Source: Bifidobacterium boum | GTDB lineage: Bacteria; Actinomycetota; Actinomycetes; Actinomycetales; Bifidobacteriaceae | Assembly (NCBI RefSeq): GCF_000741535.1 | Contig: NZ_JGYQ01000013.1 | Span: forward strand, 62,001-126,000 | Length of the DNA stretch: 64,000 nucleotides | Reading direction: 5' to 3' | Shown here: positions 8,016 through 17,316 of the stretch, piece after piece | Numbering within the stretch: the stretch's first letter is position 1 | Layout: each line of letters opens with the position of its first letter | Notes under the pieces: generated by a model | Seen by the model: only the letters and a program-made list of their open reading frames with translations | Told to the model about the DNA's origin: nothing | Databases searched by the model: none | Made by a program: the position numbers and the translations under genes

Positions 8016-9188
8016 ATGATTCCCCGCACACTGTCCACGATGGCCCAACGCATGGCGACTTGGTTCCCCGTCGTCTCAGTCACCGGCCCCCGGCAAAGCG
8101 GCAAATCGACCCTGCTCAGGCATGCCTTCCCGGATTTCACCTATCTCAACCTTGAGACCCGTAATCTCAGAATCAGCGCCGAAACAGACCCCGTCGGCTT
8201 CATCCATTCCCGCCCGAGCCATCTGTTCATCGACGAAGCCCAATACGCGCCGGACATTTTCGCGGAAATACAAGCAGCCGGCGATGAACGGCATGACATG
8301 GGCCAATACGTGCTTTCCGGCTCACAGAATTTCCTGCTGCTGCACAATATCGACGAATCCCTCGCCGGACGCGTCGGGCTGCTGCAACTGCTTCCTTTGA
8401 GCTTCGTTGAAGCATCCCAGACATCCAGCCAACTCACGGTCGACGATTTCACCGTGCGCGGCGGTTACCCGCATCTGTACGAGGTGGATGTCCCGCTCAA
8501 CATCTATTTCCAAAGCTATATCGCGACCTATATCGAGCGTGACGTCTCAGGCATCGTCAGCCCGGACAATCTCACGACTTTCCGCACATTCCTGAAACTG
8601 TGCGCCAACAGCACCGGCCAATTGCTCAACATCACGCATCTCGCCGCGGAAGCCGACATCTCGTTCAAAACCGCGCGCGCCTGGCTGTCGCTGCTCGAAT
8701 CCAGCTATATCGTGTTCCGTCTGCCGCCATACGCATCAAACGCGCGCAAACGGCTAATCAAAACACCGAAACTGTATTTCTACGACACCGGCCTGCTCTG
8801 CCATCTTCTCGGAATCACGACAACAGAACAATACAACACGAGCGATAAACGCGGGGACGTATTCGAAAACCTCATCATCGAAGAAACACTCAAGCACTAC
8901 TACAACCACGCGCAAACACCGCAACTGTGCTTCTACCGTGATTCCAACCAGGTCGAAGTCGATCTCATGGATCTGACGGATCAATCATCGCCGAAACTCA
9001 TCGAAATCAAATCCGGACAAACGGCCCGACTCACCTTCGCCCGTCATCTGTCAACCGTCGGAACGATGCTGGACATCCCAGCCGAACATCGGTTCGTCAT
9101 TTATCGAGGCGACGAAGGGTTCGCGGCGCAATCGGCGATGTTCCAGCCGGCGTCACAGTACCTGCGATACTCTTCCGACGTGCGATGA
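8016..9188 (+). CDS. AAA-type ATPase with DUF4143 domain
   Basis: The 390-residue product has a Walker A motif GPRQSGKST at residues 24-32 and a Walker B motif FIDEAQ at 71-76. The sensor-like strand YVLSGSQNFLLL follows. The C-terminal half contains the DUF4143 restriction-endonuclease-like region, including YFYDTGLLCHLLG, VFENLIIEE and IEIKSGQ. These proteins are common, patchily distributed and have no agreed function; links to toxin-antitoxin or mobile elements have been proposed for relatives. The ATG at 8016 has the strong site GGAAGGAG. The gene is isolated, beside the integrase scar and downstream of the 23-bp repeats. Codon use is close to that of its neighbours, so recent transfer is not obvious. 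Confidence 0.88.
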   Translation: MIPRTLSTMAQRMATWFPVVSVTGPRQSGKSTLLRHAFPDFTYLNLETRNLRISAETDPVGFIHSRPSHLFIDEAQYAPDIFAEIQAAGDERHDMGQYVLSGSQNFLLLHNIDESLAGRVGLLQLLPLSFVEASQTSSQLTVDDFTVRGGYPHLYEVDVPLNIYFQSYIATYIERDVSGIVSPDNLTTFRTFLKLCANSTGQLLNITHLAAEADISFKTARAWLSLLESSYIVFRLPPYASNARKRLIKTPKLYFYDTGLLCHLLGITTTEQYNTSDKRGDVFENLIIEETLKHYYNHAQTPQLCFYRDSNQVEVDLMDLTDQSSPKLIEIKSGQTARLTFARHLSTVGTMLDIPAEHRFVIYRGDEGFAAQSAMFQPASQYLRYSSDVR

Positions 9189-9309
9189 CCCGCCCAACAT
9201 CACCCCACCGGCCACCTGCACCCGGACACGTTTCCGCGCAGTTTCAGCTTCAGGCGTGTCGTGTTACGATGCGGCATCATAGGTAACGAAGAAAGCCTAG
9301 GGTGAAACC

Positions 9310-10941
9310 ATGGATACAGCAGCTACCAGCAACGACACCATTGACACCGCGGATGTCGCGGACACCGCCATCAGCGGCATCACAACGACGCCGGCCAACA
9401 GCGGGCACGACGCCGACGCAAAAGCCGCCGCAGCGGCAGTCAGCGAAGACGCGACAGAACAACTCCGCGACCCTCGGGACGCAACCGTATCCCATATGCC
9501 GTTGCCGTTCAGCGGCCCGGCGCGCATCGAACACGATTCCCTCGGCGAAATGCCGGTTCCAGCGAACGTGTACTGGGGCATCAACGTGCAACGCGCCATC
9601 CAGAACTTCCCCGTTTCCGACACGCCCATCAGCAGGCATCCGGAACTCATCGCCGGATACGCGCAGGTCAAGCGCGCATGCGTGGACGCCAATGAGGAGC
9701 TCGGACTGATCGACCCGATGCGCGCTGAGCTCATCCGACAGGCCTGCCGCGACATCGAAGCCGGCGAACTCGCCGACCAATTCCCCGTGGATGTGCGTCA
9801 AGGCGGCGCCGGCACTTCGACGAACATGAACATGAACGAGGTCATCGCCAACCGTGCGCTCGAACTCGCCGGTCACCAGCGCGGCGACTACGGGTACATC
9901 CACCCGAATGACCATGTGAACAAGTCGCAGTCCACCAACGACACGTACCCGGCGGCATGCCGTCTCGCCCTGATCACCGCACTCAAGCCGATGATCGAGG
10001 AATGCCGCCTGCTCGCCCGTGCCTTCCACAAGCTCGCCGACAAGCACATCAACGACGTGACTATCGGCCGCACACAGCTCCAAGATGCGGTCCCGATGAC
10101 ATACGGTCAGGAATTCCACGCGTTCGCCTCATATTTCAAAGCCGACAAGGCATCCCTCGACAAGCTGGAGCCTGAACTTGCGGTGATGAACCTGGGCGGC
10201 ACCGCCATCGGCACCGGCATTTGTGCGGATATCCGCTTCCGCAAATCCGCCATCGAGCATCTCGGCGAAATCACCGGATACCCGGTGACCGCCGCCCCCG
10301 ACCCGATCGCCGCAACCAGCGATATGAGCGCGTTCGTGAACACGTCATCGGCACTGAAGAACCTCGCCGTGCATCTGAAGAAGGCGGCGGACGATTTGCG
10401 TCTGCTCAACTCCGGCCCACGCTGCGGGTTCAACGACATCAATGTTCCCCCGCGTCAAGCCGGTTCGAGCATTATGCCGGGCAAGGTGAATCCGGTCATC
10501 CCCGAGTGCGTCGACCAGTGCTGCTTCACCGTGTTCGGCATGGACACGACCGTCAACTGGGCGTGCGCCGAAGGTCAGCTGCAGCTCAACGCCTTCGAAC
10601 CGGTCGCCGTGCACACGCTGCTGGAAGGCATCCGCCTACTGGGCAATGCGATGCGCACATTCCGCCTCAACTGTGTGGACGGCATCACCGTCAACCTCGA
10701 GCAGGGGCGCCAGTTTGCGGCTGAATCGCCATCCATCTCCGCTTCGCTCAACAGTGAAATCGGGTACGAGCGCGCCGCTGCCATCGCCAAGGAAGCGTTG
10801 CGCACCAAGCGTACCGTGCGCGAAGTAGCTGGCGAGCGCACGGACATGCCGGACGGGCGGCTCGACCAGCTGCTTGACCCGATCACGCTGTCTCGCCGTT
10901 TGGGTCAGACGTGCCGCGAGCAGAGTGGCGATCCGGCCTGA
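9310..10941 (+). CDS. aspA: Aspartate ammonia-lyase
   Basis: The 543-residue product is a fumarase/aspartase superfamily lyase that would interconvert L-aspartate with fumarate and ammonia. The superfamily signature GSSIMPGKVNPVIPE sits near residues 385-399, and the NPVIPE ending favours aspartase over fumarase. QGGAGTSTNMNMNEVIANRA and NKSQSTNDTYP are also conserved active-site segments. The first 75 or so residues are Asp/Ala/Thr-rich and absent from typical aspartases of about 470 residues. The catalytic core begins around RIEHDSLGEMPVPANVYWG. An internal ATG at 9496 would remove the extension, but the ribosome binding site AGGGTG supports 9310. A -10-like TACGAT precedes the gene and a terminator follows it. 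Confidence 0.87.
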   Translation: MDTAATSNDTIDTADVADTAISGITTTPANSGHDADAKAAAAAVSEDATEQLRDPRDATVSHMPLPFSGPARIEHDSLGEMPVPANVYWGINVQRAIQNFPVSDTPISRHPELIAGYAQVKRACVDANEELGLIDPMRAELIRQACRDIEAGELADQFPVDVRQGGAGTSTNMNMNEVIANRALELAGHQRGDYGYIHPNDHVNKSQSTNDTYPAACRLALITALKPMIEECRLLARAFHKLADKHINDVTIGRTQLQDAVPMTYGQEFHAFASYFKADKASLDKLEPELAVMNLGGTAIGTGICADIRFRKSAIEHLGEITGYPVTAAPDPIAATSDMSAFVNTSSALKNLAVHLKKAADDLRLLNSGPRCGFNDINVPPRQAGSSIMPGKVNPVIPECVDQCCFTVFGMDTTVNWACAEGQLQLNAFEPVAVHTLLEGIRLLGNAMRTFRLNCVDGITVNLEQGRQFAAESPSISASLNSEIGYERAAAIAKEALRTKRTVREVAGERTDMPDGRLDQLLDPITLSRRLGQTCREQSGDPA

Positions 10942-10991
10942 TCGCCGTCGTTTCCAACTGTTTGCTTTCGCGTATTCCTCGCGAATAATGA

Positions 10992-11032
10992 GGCTCCCGT
11001 CCGGAGGGATTTCCGTGGGCGGGAGCCTTTTC
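10992..11032 (+). terminator. Terminator of aspA
   Basis: GGCTCCCG (10992-10999) pairs with CGGGAGCC (11020-11027), followed by TTTTC. Confidence 0.8.
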
Positions 11033-11117
11033 ATCTGCCGACGGTTAGACTGGGTTACGTTTGCCGCACGCATGATGCGCGGTTTGCCGCGCGGACGGTG
11101 ATGGAAGGAGACGCGAC

Positions 11118-11918
11118 ATGCCAATGTTGAAGTTCGTGGAGCTTGTGTTCCTCACGTGGGCGTTGTACAGCTGTATCGGTTGGATTTGGGAGACGGGTCT
11201 GTCGATTGTCGTCCGACGCCGGTTTGTTGATCGTGGTGTGCTGATCGGCCCGTTGTGCCCGATTTACGGTTTTGGCGCGTTGCTGGTGTTGGTGCTGTTG
11301 CATGATGTGAACAATCCGGTCGCCTTGTTCCTCAGCAGTGGTGTTGTGGCGTGCACATTGGAATATGTTTCCTCGTACGTCATTGAGCGGCTCCATCATG
11401 TCAGGCTTTGGGATTATACGAACAAGCCGTTCAATATCAACGGTCGCGTATATCTTAACGGGTTCATCGCCTTCGGGGCGGGAGCGACATTGGTCAAACT
11501 GTTCGTTCAACCATGGTTCATGGGGATGATCAGCCAATGGTCGCCGACCGTGCTCAACGTGATATCAGGGTGCATTGCGGTGCTGCTGGCGGTTGACGCC
11601 TCGCTGACGGCCGCATCCTCGTGGAGTTTTGATACCCGGCTCAAGCGCATCAGTGAGGATGTCAACAAGCTTCATGCCGAGCAGGTTGCGAATCTTGACC
11701 ATCGCGTCGTGGCGGCGAACGAACATTTCGAAGAGCGCCGGCAAACCATGCTTGACACGCATATCGCCCACACGCTCAACTGGCAGCAGCGTCGCCTGAT
11801 GCAGGCCTTCCCCGGTATGCGTTCGGTGCGCGACAACACCATCGTCGACCAGTTGCGCGAGCGTATGGAGGCCCGGCGTTCGCGACGCGACCATGCTGAC
11901 GGGCAGGACGCCCGATGA
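11118..11918 (+). CDS. Putative ABC-transporter type IV (PF06541/CmpB-like) membrane protein
   Basis: The 266-residue protein has about five hydrophobic segments in its first 165 residues and a cytoplasmic, charged, helical tail. The opening LTWALYSCIGWIWET and the segment RGVLIGPLCPIYGFGA are hallmarks of the PF06541 family, often annotated as putative ABC-transporter type IV. Conserved YLNGFIAFGAGAT follows. No ATPase partner is adjacent, so transport activity is unproven. The start has the site GGAAGGAG. The next gene, a TetR regulator 127 bp downstream on the same strand, could be co-transcribed. Confidence 0.8.
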   Translation: MPMLKFVELVFLTWALYSCIGWIWETGLSIVVRRRFVDRGVLIGPLCPIYGFGALLVLVLLHDVNNPVALFLSSGVVACTLEYVSSYVIERLHHVRLWDYTNKPFNINGRVYLNGFIAFGAGATLVKLFVQPWFMGMISQWSPTVLNVISGCIAVLLAVDASLTAASSWSFDTRLKRISEDVNKLHAEQVANLDHRVVAANEHFEERRQTMLDTHIAHTLNWQQRRLMQAFPGMRSVRDNTIVDQLRERMEARRSRRDHADGQDAR

Positions 11919-12045
11919 TGGTTCGCCGGGGTGTCTGGCGCTGAGCGTTGCATCCGTTGCCGACGTTGCCAACGTCAATCAATGATGCAAGAATGATGCA
12001 CATGTTCGCGGCCGCACGCCGCACATCCATGAAAGGAAGGCACGC

Positions 12046-12687
12046 ATGCCACGACCACGTCGAGACTCGGAAATCCTTCCCGCCAAGGAACGCATGGAAA
12101 ACGCGTTCTGGGAGCTGCTGGCCTCTCGCGACTATCACAAAATCACGGTTACCGATATCGTGCGGGAAGCCGACGTCAATCGTAATTCGTTCTACTATCA
12201 TTTCAGCAGCCTGTCTGAGCTTGCCGATGCGGCGATTCTGCACATGGTGGAAAACACGCCGGTGTCGTTGCCACGACCGAACACCAATCCGGAGACCGCT
12301 TGGCGCACCAACATCGCCAAACTGTTGCAAACGCCGGGACAGCGGGAGCGTCTTGACCGGCTCGCCCTGGTCACCGGCGCCCATGGTTCGGCTGAATTGC
12401 TGGCTTCGCTCCGCGATTTTTCGCGTATGAACCTGATGAGTATTCTGCAGATTGACGCGGAGCATCTTGATCTGCAGACTGATCTCATGCTGGAGTTTGC
12501 GATCGGCGGGATGCTCGCCATTTTGCGACGGTGGCCGGAATTGTCCGATCATATTGAGACGGAAGACCTGTTGAACGATGATGCCGCCGCATTGGCGATG
12601 AGCATGTATTTAAGCCTGTCGAAAACCGACATGCTCGGCTATTGGCGACGCGTATTCAACCCGTCTGTGGCACCGCGAATCCAATAA
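12046..12687 (+). CDS. TetR-family transcriptional regulator
   Basis: The 213-residue product has an N-terminal TetR helix-turn-helix in which DYHKITVTDIVREADVNRNS and FYYHFSSLSELADAAI are the recognisable parts. The C-terminal ligand domain is divergent and gives no clue to the effector. The ATG follows GGAAGG. The target is not evident. Candidates are the upstream PF06541 membrane protein, which is on the same strand, or the gene itself. Confidence 0.88.
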   Translation: MPRPRRDSEILPAKERMENAFWELLASRDYHKITVTDIVREADVNRNSFYYHFSSLSELADAAILHMVENTPVSLPRPNTNPETAWRTNIAKLLQTPGQRERLDRLALVTGAHGSAELLASLRDFSRMNLMSILQIDAEHLDLQTDLMLEFAIGGMLAILRRWPELSDHIETEDLLNDDAAALAMSMYLSLSKTDMLGYWRRVFNPSVAPRIQ

Positions 12688-12697
12688 CCGACGGATG

Positions 12698-12769
12698 CCG
12701 GCCGGAGATAAGACCGCGGGATCCGCGAATATGGGCCCACGGCCCATGACCGGTTTGCGCTCCGGCCGG
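12698..12769. terminator. Compound hairpin region between convergent genes
   Basis: An outer pair CCGGCCGGAG (12698-12707) and CTCCGGCCGG (12760-12769) encloses the hairpin ATGGGCC-CAC-GGCCCAT (12731-12747). Its position between the convergent TetR and lipase-like genes suggests two-way termination. No clear T run is present. Confidence 0.5.
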
Positions 12770-14053
12770 TTACCGGAGCGAGTCGATCACCAGTTGCGGC
12801 ACTTGCGGCAGGTTGTGCCAAGCGGTCGCGGGGAGTGCGGCAAGCACGCCGGCGACCAGACGCCTGGTGTCCCGATCGGTTTGTCGTGTCGCCGCGACGA
12901 TACTCGGCACTGCGGTGGTCCAGTTGTCGGCAAGCTCACCGAAACTGCGGTATCCCGGTGCCGAGAAAATCACGTACAGCTGATCGAGGACCCGTTTGCG
13001 GTCAGCCGGATCGATGCCAAGCATCCACGCGTTCACCGTGCTGCCGACGAACCGCGCCGTCGCGGACAGGCCGGGAGCCGTCACGAATTCACCATCCTGG
13101 ATTTGCCATGACACGCCCAAATGCTGCATGATGCCCACAGCGTCGGCTTTGACCACGTGATACGGCAAATGATCGTCCATGAGCATGCCCACCACGGATG
13201 ATTCCGGAACGGTTTTTGAAACACGCGACGCCATCGCGTCGAACGCCGCGGTCTGCAAGCGTCGAGGGAATCCCGGACCGTCATGGGAAAAGACGTGGCG
13301 AATCCGCACCGCATACCTGCTGGCAGTATGCTCGTCACGGCTGGAATCGTTCGCCGTGGCGGTGACTGCCGGAAGCTGCGTGTCACCGGATTCGTCCGCC
13401 CGGCGTTGCATAAGGCGAAGGTCGCGGTCCGCCGCATGGACTGCCGCATACACCGCCATATTGCCGCCCTTGGAGTGCCCGCCGATCATGATGCCGGGAG
13501 CTTCACCGCCGGGTACGCCCGCGGAACGGTCCAGTATCGAAGTTACATAGTCCGCCGCCGCATCCTGGGATGGTACCGGGCAGCGGAACGCCATGTTGAA
13601 ATCCTCTTTCCAGCCGAGCAGCGTCCCGTCGGTACCGCGGAACGCGACGTACAGTAGGCCGCCGGAACCATACGTGGAGCGGATTCCCGTGCAATCACCC
13701 ATGTCGAAGGTCACTGCGGCGAACTGTTGTTCGCGTGCCTGGTCATCACGCTGCGCATACTCCCCCACCCGCATGCCGCGGAACCGTGGGCTTTCAGCGA
13801 CCGCGACCAGCAGATCAAGCCGGGCGCTGTTGACCTGCTGGGAGTCCGAGGAGAACATCGAAGGGAAATCCTCGGCACGCAGCAACGCCCCCACCGGCAC
13901 CGTATCCACTGACTTCGCCACCCCGAACACCGGAACGACCAGCGGGAACCGGATATACGACAATTCGCTGAGCACCAGCGAGTCAACCGCGGTGAACGGG
14001 TGCTCGGCGAACGACCGGAAATCAGTGCGCACATAATCAACGATGTTGCCCAT
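12770..14053 (-). CDS. DUF2974 (Mbeg1-like) putative lipase/esterase
   Basis: The 427-residue product opens MGNIVDYVRTDFRSFAEHPF, typical of the DUF2974/Mbeg1-like family. It contains YVAFRGTDGTLLGWKEDFNM, the lipase-class region before the nucleophile, and GGHSKGGNMA at 191-200, a GxSxG nucleophile elbow with Ser194. A later HDGPGF supplies a plausible catalytic Asp or His. These alpha/beta hydrolases are presumed intracellular, since no signal peptide is visible. The substrate is unknown. The gene converges with the TetR gene and is divergent from the mechanosensitive channel gene, with a 253-bp gap. Confidence 0.82.
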   Translation of the reverse strand: MGNIVDYVRTDFRSFAEHPFTAVDSLVLSELSYIRFPLVVPVFGVAKSVDTVPVGALLRAEDFPSMFSSDSQQVNSARLDLLVAVAESPRFRGMRVGEYAQRDDQAREQQFAAVTFDMGDCTGIRSTYGSGGLLYVAFRGTDGTLLGWKEDFNMAFRCPVPSQDAAADYVTSILDRSAGVPGGEAPGIMIGGHSKGGNMAVYAAVHAADRDLRLMQRRADESGDTQLPAVTATANDSSRDEHTASRYAVRIRHVFSHDGPGFPRRLQTAAFDAMASRVSKTVPESSVVGMLMDDHLPYHVVKADAVGIMQHLGVSWQIQDGEFVTAPGLSATARFVGSTVNAWMLGIDPADRKRVLDQLYVIFSAPGYRSFGELADNWTTAVPSIVAATRQTDRDTRRLVAGVLAALPATAWHNLPQVPQLVIDSLR

Positions 14054-14306
14054 ACCATCATCGTAATCGAATCTTGCTCGAGTTCCGGCACGCTTCCCGG
14101 CGATTCACAGCCATCATGCGGCCCGCAATACGACGATTCTGTGCGAATCGCAGGCAATCATGCGGATGCCCATGGAATCATGGCGCATGATACTGAACGG
14201 GCCGGGGACGTATCGGCAGCGCCGGCGGGAACACGTATGCACGGCTTATCCGTATTGGACGTGGCGGAACGTCGCAAGGCGTCAATCCGGAAGAATCGGA
14301 GGAATC

Positions 14307-15089
14307 ATGAGTGTTGTCGAATACACGCTCGCGTGGCTTAGGGATAACGCGGGCAAGCTGATCTGGCTGGCCGCCGTATTCGTCGCGGCGGTCGTCATTT
14401 CAAAACTGGTCAGCCGTGCGTTGCGCACGCTGCTGGACCGCTCGCAAGTGCCGAGCGCCTCGATTTTCATCAACCTGGCACGCGTCCTGATTTGGACAAT
14501 CGCCGTGGCGATGGTGCTGCAACCGGTGTTCGGCATCAATCCGACCACACTGGTCACTGCGCTTGGTGTCGGAGGTGTCGCCATCTCGCTCGGCATGAAA
14601 GACACTATCGCGAATATTATCGGCGGGTTTGGGCTGATGCTGGGCAAAGTGGTCCAGCCTGGCGATCTGGTGACGGTCGCCGGCACGACGGGCGTGGTCA
14701 AGGACATCACGTGGCGTCATACTGTGGTTAAGGCTCGTAGCGGTGACGAGATTGTCATCCCCAATTCCGTGCTCAACACGTCGTCGCTTGAACGGGTCAC
14801 CACAACAAGTGAAGGCTGTGTCACCGTGCCGTTCACGTTGAAATCCGGAACCGACCTAGATGCCGCGTCGATGCGTATGATCGCGACCGCGGGCGAAGCA
14901 ACCGCACAGTATACGACGGATGGCAACCCGCCGATCGTGAAATTCACCGGTTTCTCGCCATACGGTGTCGAAGGCCAGATCATGGTGTTCGCCAAACCGG
15001 GCGTGTTCGCGTCCACCATCCGCGATGCCGCCGTCCGCTCTTTGGCTGGCATGGACTTCTTTGAGCAGCGGGCCGCAACCGGAGAATAA
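14307..15089 (+). CDS. Small-conductance mechanosensitive channel, MscS family
   Basis: The 260-residue inner-membrane protein has three transmembrane segments. The third pore-lining helix includes VGGVAISLGMKDTIANIIGG, followed by the beta-domain signature GLMLGKVVQPGDLVTVAG and IVIPNSVL. It would gate under membrane tension and release osmolytes during hypo-osmotic shock. The start at 14307 is chosen for CGGAGGA at good spacing and because homology begins there; the frame is open further upstream but without family features. A perfect 44-nt palindrome follows the stop. Confidence 0.92.
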   Translation: MSVVEYTLAWLRDNAGKLIWLAAVFVAAVVISKLVSRALRTLLDRSQVPSASIFINLARVLIWTIAVAMVLQPVFGINPTTLVTALGVGGVAISLGMKDTIANIIGGFGLMLGKVVQPGDLVTVAGTTGVVKDITWRHTVVKARSGDEIVIPNSVLNTSSLERVTTTSEGCVTVPFTLKSGTDLDAASMRMIATAGEATAQYTTDGNPPIVKFTGFSPYGVEGQIMVFAKPGVFASTIRDAAVRSLAGMDFFEQRAATGE

Positions 15090-15120
15090 TCGGCTACAGT
15101 TCAGGCGAGCCATGATATGA

Positions 15121-15164
15121 CGTTCGGCCGGTGTACAACGAATTCGTTGTACACCGGCCGAACG
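15121..15164. terminator. Perfect 44-nt palindrome between convergent genes
   Basis: Every base of 15121-15164 pairs about a GAATTC centre, with outer arms CGTTCGGCCGGTGTACAACG. It lies between the mscS and CPBP protease stops, so it probably acts as a two-way terminator, though no T run follows. Confidence 0.7.
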
Positions 15165-15190
15165 CGATTCAGAACGCCCGCCTGTCCGAT

Positions 15191-17080
15191 TCAAACGGCG
15201 ACGGTACTCAGCAGACGCAATGCCTGCCATGCCGTCGTCAGCATCGTGGCGGTTCCGCTGTCACCGACATTGAACGAACCATCAGCGGGAATATTGCTTG
15301 TCAGCAGGGAGCCGAGCGTCATCAGCACGCCGAAAATGATGAATACAATCATGCCTGAATTGCCGAACGCAGTTTTCGCACCCATACCCGCCGGCAGTTC
15401 CTCGGGAGCTTCGAAGAATACGAAATTGCGGCGTTCCTTCACTAAAATCACGATACCGGCGATGAACAGTCCCAGCATAACCAGCGCATAGCAGGCGTAG
15501 ATGATCACACCGCCAAGCTGCGCTTCGACCGCACGCAGCAGAGCATCGGACCCGCCCTTGTCCAGAGCACGCTGGAACGCTTTGGCATCAACCCTCGAAG
15601 CCATCCACAAGGAGACGACACCGCCACTGAAATTCACCAGTGCGTGCATCAGCACCGTGTACCACAGTTTCGACGTACGCACGTAGATATAGCCGAGAAT
15701 CAGACCCAAACCGAACGCGTACACGAACTGGCGGATATTGCCGTGGAACAGGCCGAAGCACAGGGCAGACACCACAATCGCGGTTTTCTCACCGTATTTG
15801 CGGGTTCTGCTGATGATTTCCTTGCGGAAAATCCATTCCTCGAAAATCGGGGCGCACACGCAGGTCAGCACGAACAAGGAGAAGTAATCCATGTTCTCCA
15901 ATACGGATTCCAACGTGTCCGAACCGTCTTCGGAGAAGGGAGCAGCGATGAGATTGCCGATAATCGAGCCAATCACCATCACCGGGACGGTGGCGATCAG
16001 CAGCTTGATGAACGTGAGGGCAGACATGTCGAATTGCTTGGTCGCCAGTCTTGGCACATTGCGGAACACCAGCAGGGACACCGGCATGCCGACCGCATAC
16101 AACGGCAGGTTGCTCAGTAGCAGAAGCAGGCCCGTGGGGATGCTCTCGCTCTTGGAGAAGGCAAGCAGGACACCGACGGTGACCGCCGATGCACCGACCA
16201 GCCAGATGGCGATCATGAGGATCAGCGCCCAGCCGGTCATCGAATAGTCGTGTTTCGCGGCTTGGATACGACGCTTCTGCTCCCACGCCGCCTGCCATTG
16301 CTCTGGCAGTGTCTGGATGAACTGCGCCGGCGGGAACACCTGTGGCAGATACGGCGGATAGGCTGGCTGTTGCGGTACCTGCGGCTGACCATACCCGGCA
16401 AGGGGCAGTTGGGCGATAGGCTGCGGCTGGTATGCCGGGTATGCTTGCGCCGGCTGCGGAGGCACTGGCACTTGCTGCTGTGGCATCGCCGGCTGCTGGA
16501 ACGGCTGCGGCGGCATCGTTGGATACGGCGGCTGCTGTGGCACAAAGGATGTCGGCGCGATCGCCGGCTGAGGTTGGGCTTGGAATGCTTGCGGATACCG
16601 CGAAACCGGCATCTGCGGCACTGGCGGAATCACACCGGCAGGCATGTTGCCTGCAGGCTCGGGGAATGCCGGCTGCGGCTGTGCGGCGTACAGCGGCTGT
16701 TGTGGCGAGGAATACTGTATAGTCTGCTGCGGCAAGACGTACGGGTTCATCGAATCCACGGGCTGCGATTGCATCGACTGCGGCGCCGAGGATTGCCCGG
16801 CTGTCTGTTGCTGAAGCATATTCCCGTCGTGCGGCGCCGGAGCATCCGGCTGCGGCACGTCTTGGTGGAGTGTGTTCTCATCGTGCTGCTGCGACGGATC
16901 CGGCTGCGGTGCCGCCGTATCCGACTCAATCGGGACGTCAGCAATGGTCGATCGCCCGGAAAGCCGGGTATTGTCATTGTTCTGCCGATCGCCTTGACCG
17001 GACGGTTCGGAAGCCATCGGCATCCCGCTGTTATGACGACCCTGATCGTCCTGAATATGTTCGTCATCAAACCACGTCAT
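15191..17080 (-). CDS. CPBP-family intramembrane metalloprotease with long Pro/Gln-rich N-terminus
   Basis: The product is 629 residues. The first 270 or so are disordered and Pro/Gln-rich, with repeats such as PQQPPYPTMPPQPFQQP. The remaining half has about eight transmembrane segments and the CPBP (Abi/CAAX protease) motifs: EEWIFRKE around residue 412, FGLFHGN around 444 and HALVNFSGG around 481. Glu and His residues of these motifs bind the catalytic metal. Family roles include prenyl-protein processing and bacteriocin self-immunity, but no bacteriocin gene is adjacent. The start at 17080 is preferred over 17095 because AAGGGGTG is correctly placed. Confidence 0.85.
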   Translation of the reverse strand: MTWFDDEHIQDDQGRHNSGMPMASEPSGQGDRQNNDNTRLSGRSTIADVPIESDTAAPQPDPSQQHDENTLHQDVPQPDAPAPHDGNMLQQQTAGQSSAPQSMQSQPVDSMNPYVLPQQTIQYSSPQQPLYAAQPQPAFPEPAGNMPAGVIPPVPQMPVSRYPQAFQAQPQPAIAPTSFVPQQPPYPTMPPQPFQQPAMPQQQVPVPPQPAQAYPAYQPQPIAQLPLAGYGQPQVPQQPAYPPYLPQVFPPAQFIQTLPEQWQAAWEQKRRIQAAKHDYSMTGWALILMIAIWLVGASAVTVGVLLAFSKSESIPTGLLLLLSNLPLYAVGMPVSLLVFRNVPRLATKQFDMSALTFIKLLIATVPVMVIGSIIGNLIAAPFSEDGSDTLESVLENMDYFSLFVLTCVCAPIFEEWIFRKEIISRTRKYGEKTAIVVSALCFGLFHGNIRQFVYAFGLGLILGYIYVRTSKLWYTVLMHALVNFSGGVVSLWMASRVDAKAFQRALDKGGSDALLRAVEAQLGGVIIYACYALVMLGLFIAGIVILVKERRNFVFFEAPEELPAGMGAKTAFGNSGMIVFIIFGVLMTLGSLLTSNIPADGSFNVGDSGTATMLTTAWQALRLLSTVAV

Positions 17081-17244
17081 CGGCACCCCTTGCATTCGTT
17101 GGCATTCATCAGCTCATGCGCAATACTCACCGTCTTCGGAAGCACTACAACATGTTCATCGTAGCAAGACACCGTTTTCAAGCAAGCAGCGCATCGCAAT
17201 TGTGGATAACTTTCCCGGCCAAACGAAAGCCCTGCGAAACACGG

Positions 17245-17286
17245 CAGGCCGGCGGACCTCCGAAATGTCGGACATCCACCGGCCTG
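17245..17286 (-). terminator. Probable terminator of ddl
   Basis: CAGGCCGG (17245-17252) pairs with CCGGCCTG (17279-17286) just beyond the ddl stop. The T tract on the minus strand is weak (GTGTTTCG). Confidence 0.5.
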
Positions 17287-17316
17287 TAAGCGAATCGACG
17301 CGATACGCCAGTAACG

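Noticed and set aside
8016..9188. DUF4143 ATPase as a recent horizontal import
   Set aside because: Although it lies beside an integrase scar, its codon use and G+C look like those of its neighbours, so the sequence alone gives no support for recent transfer.
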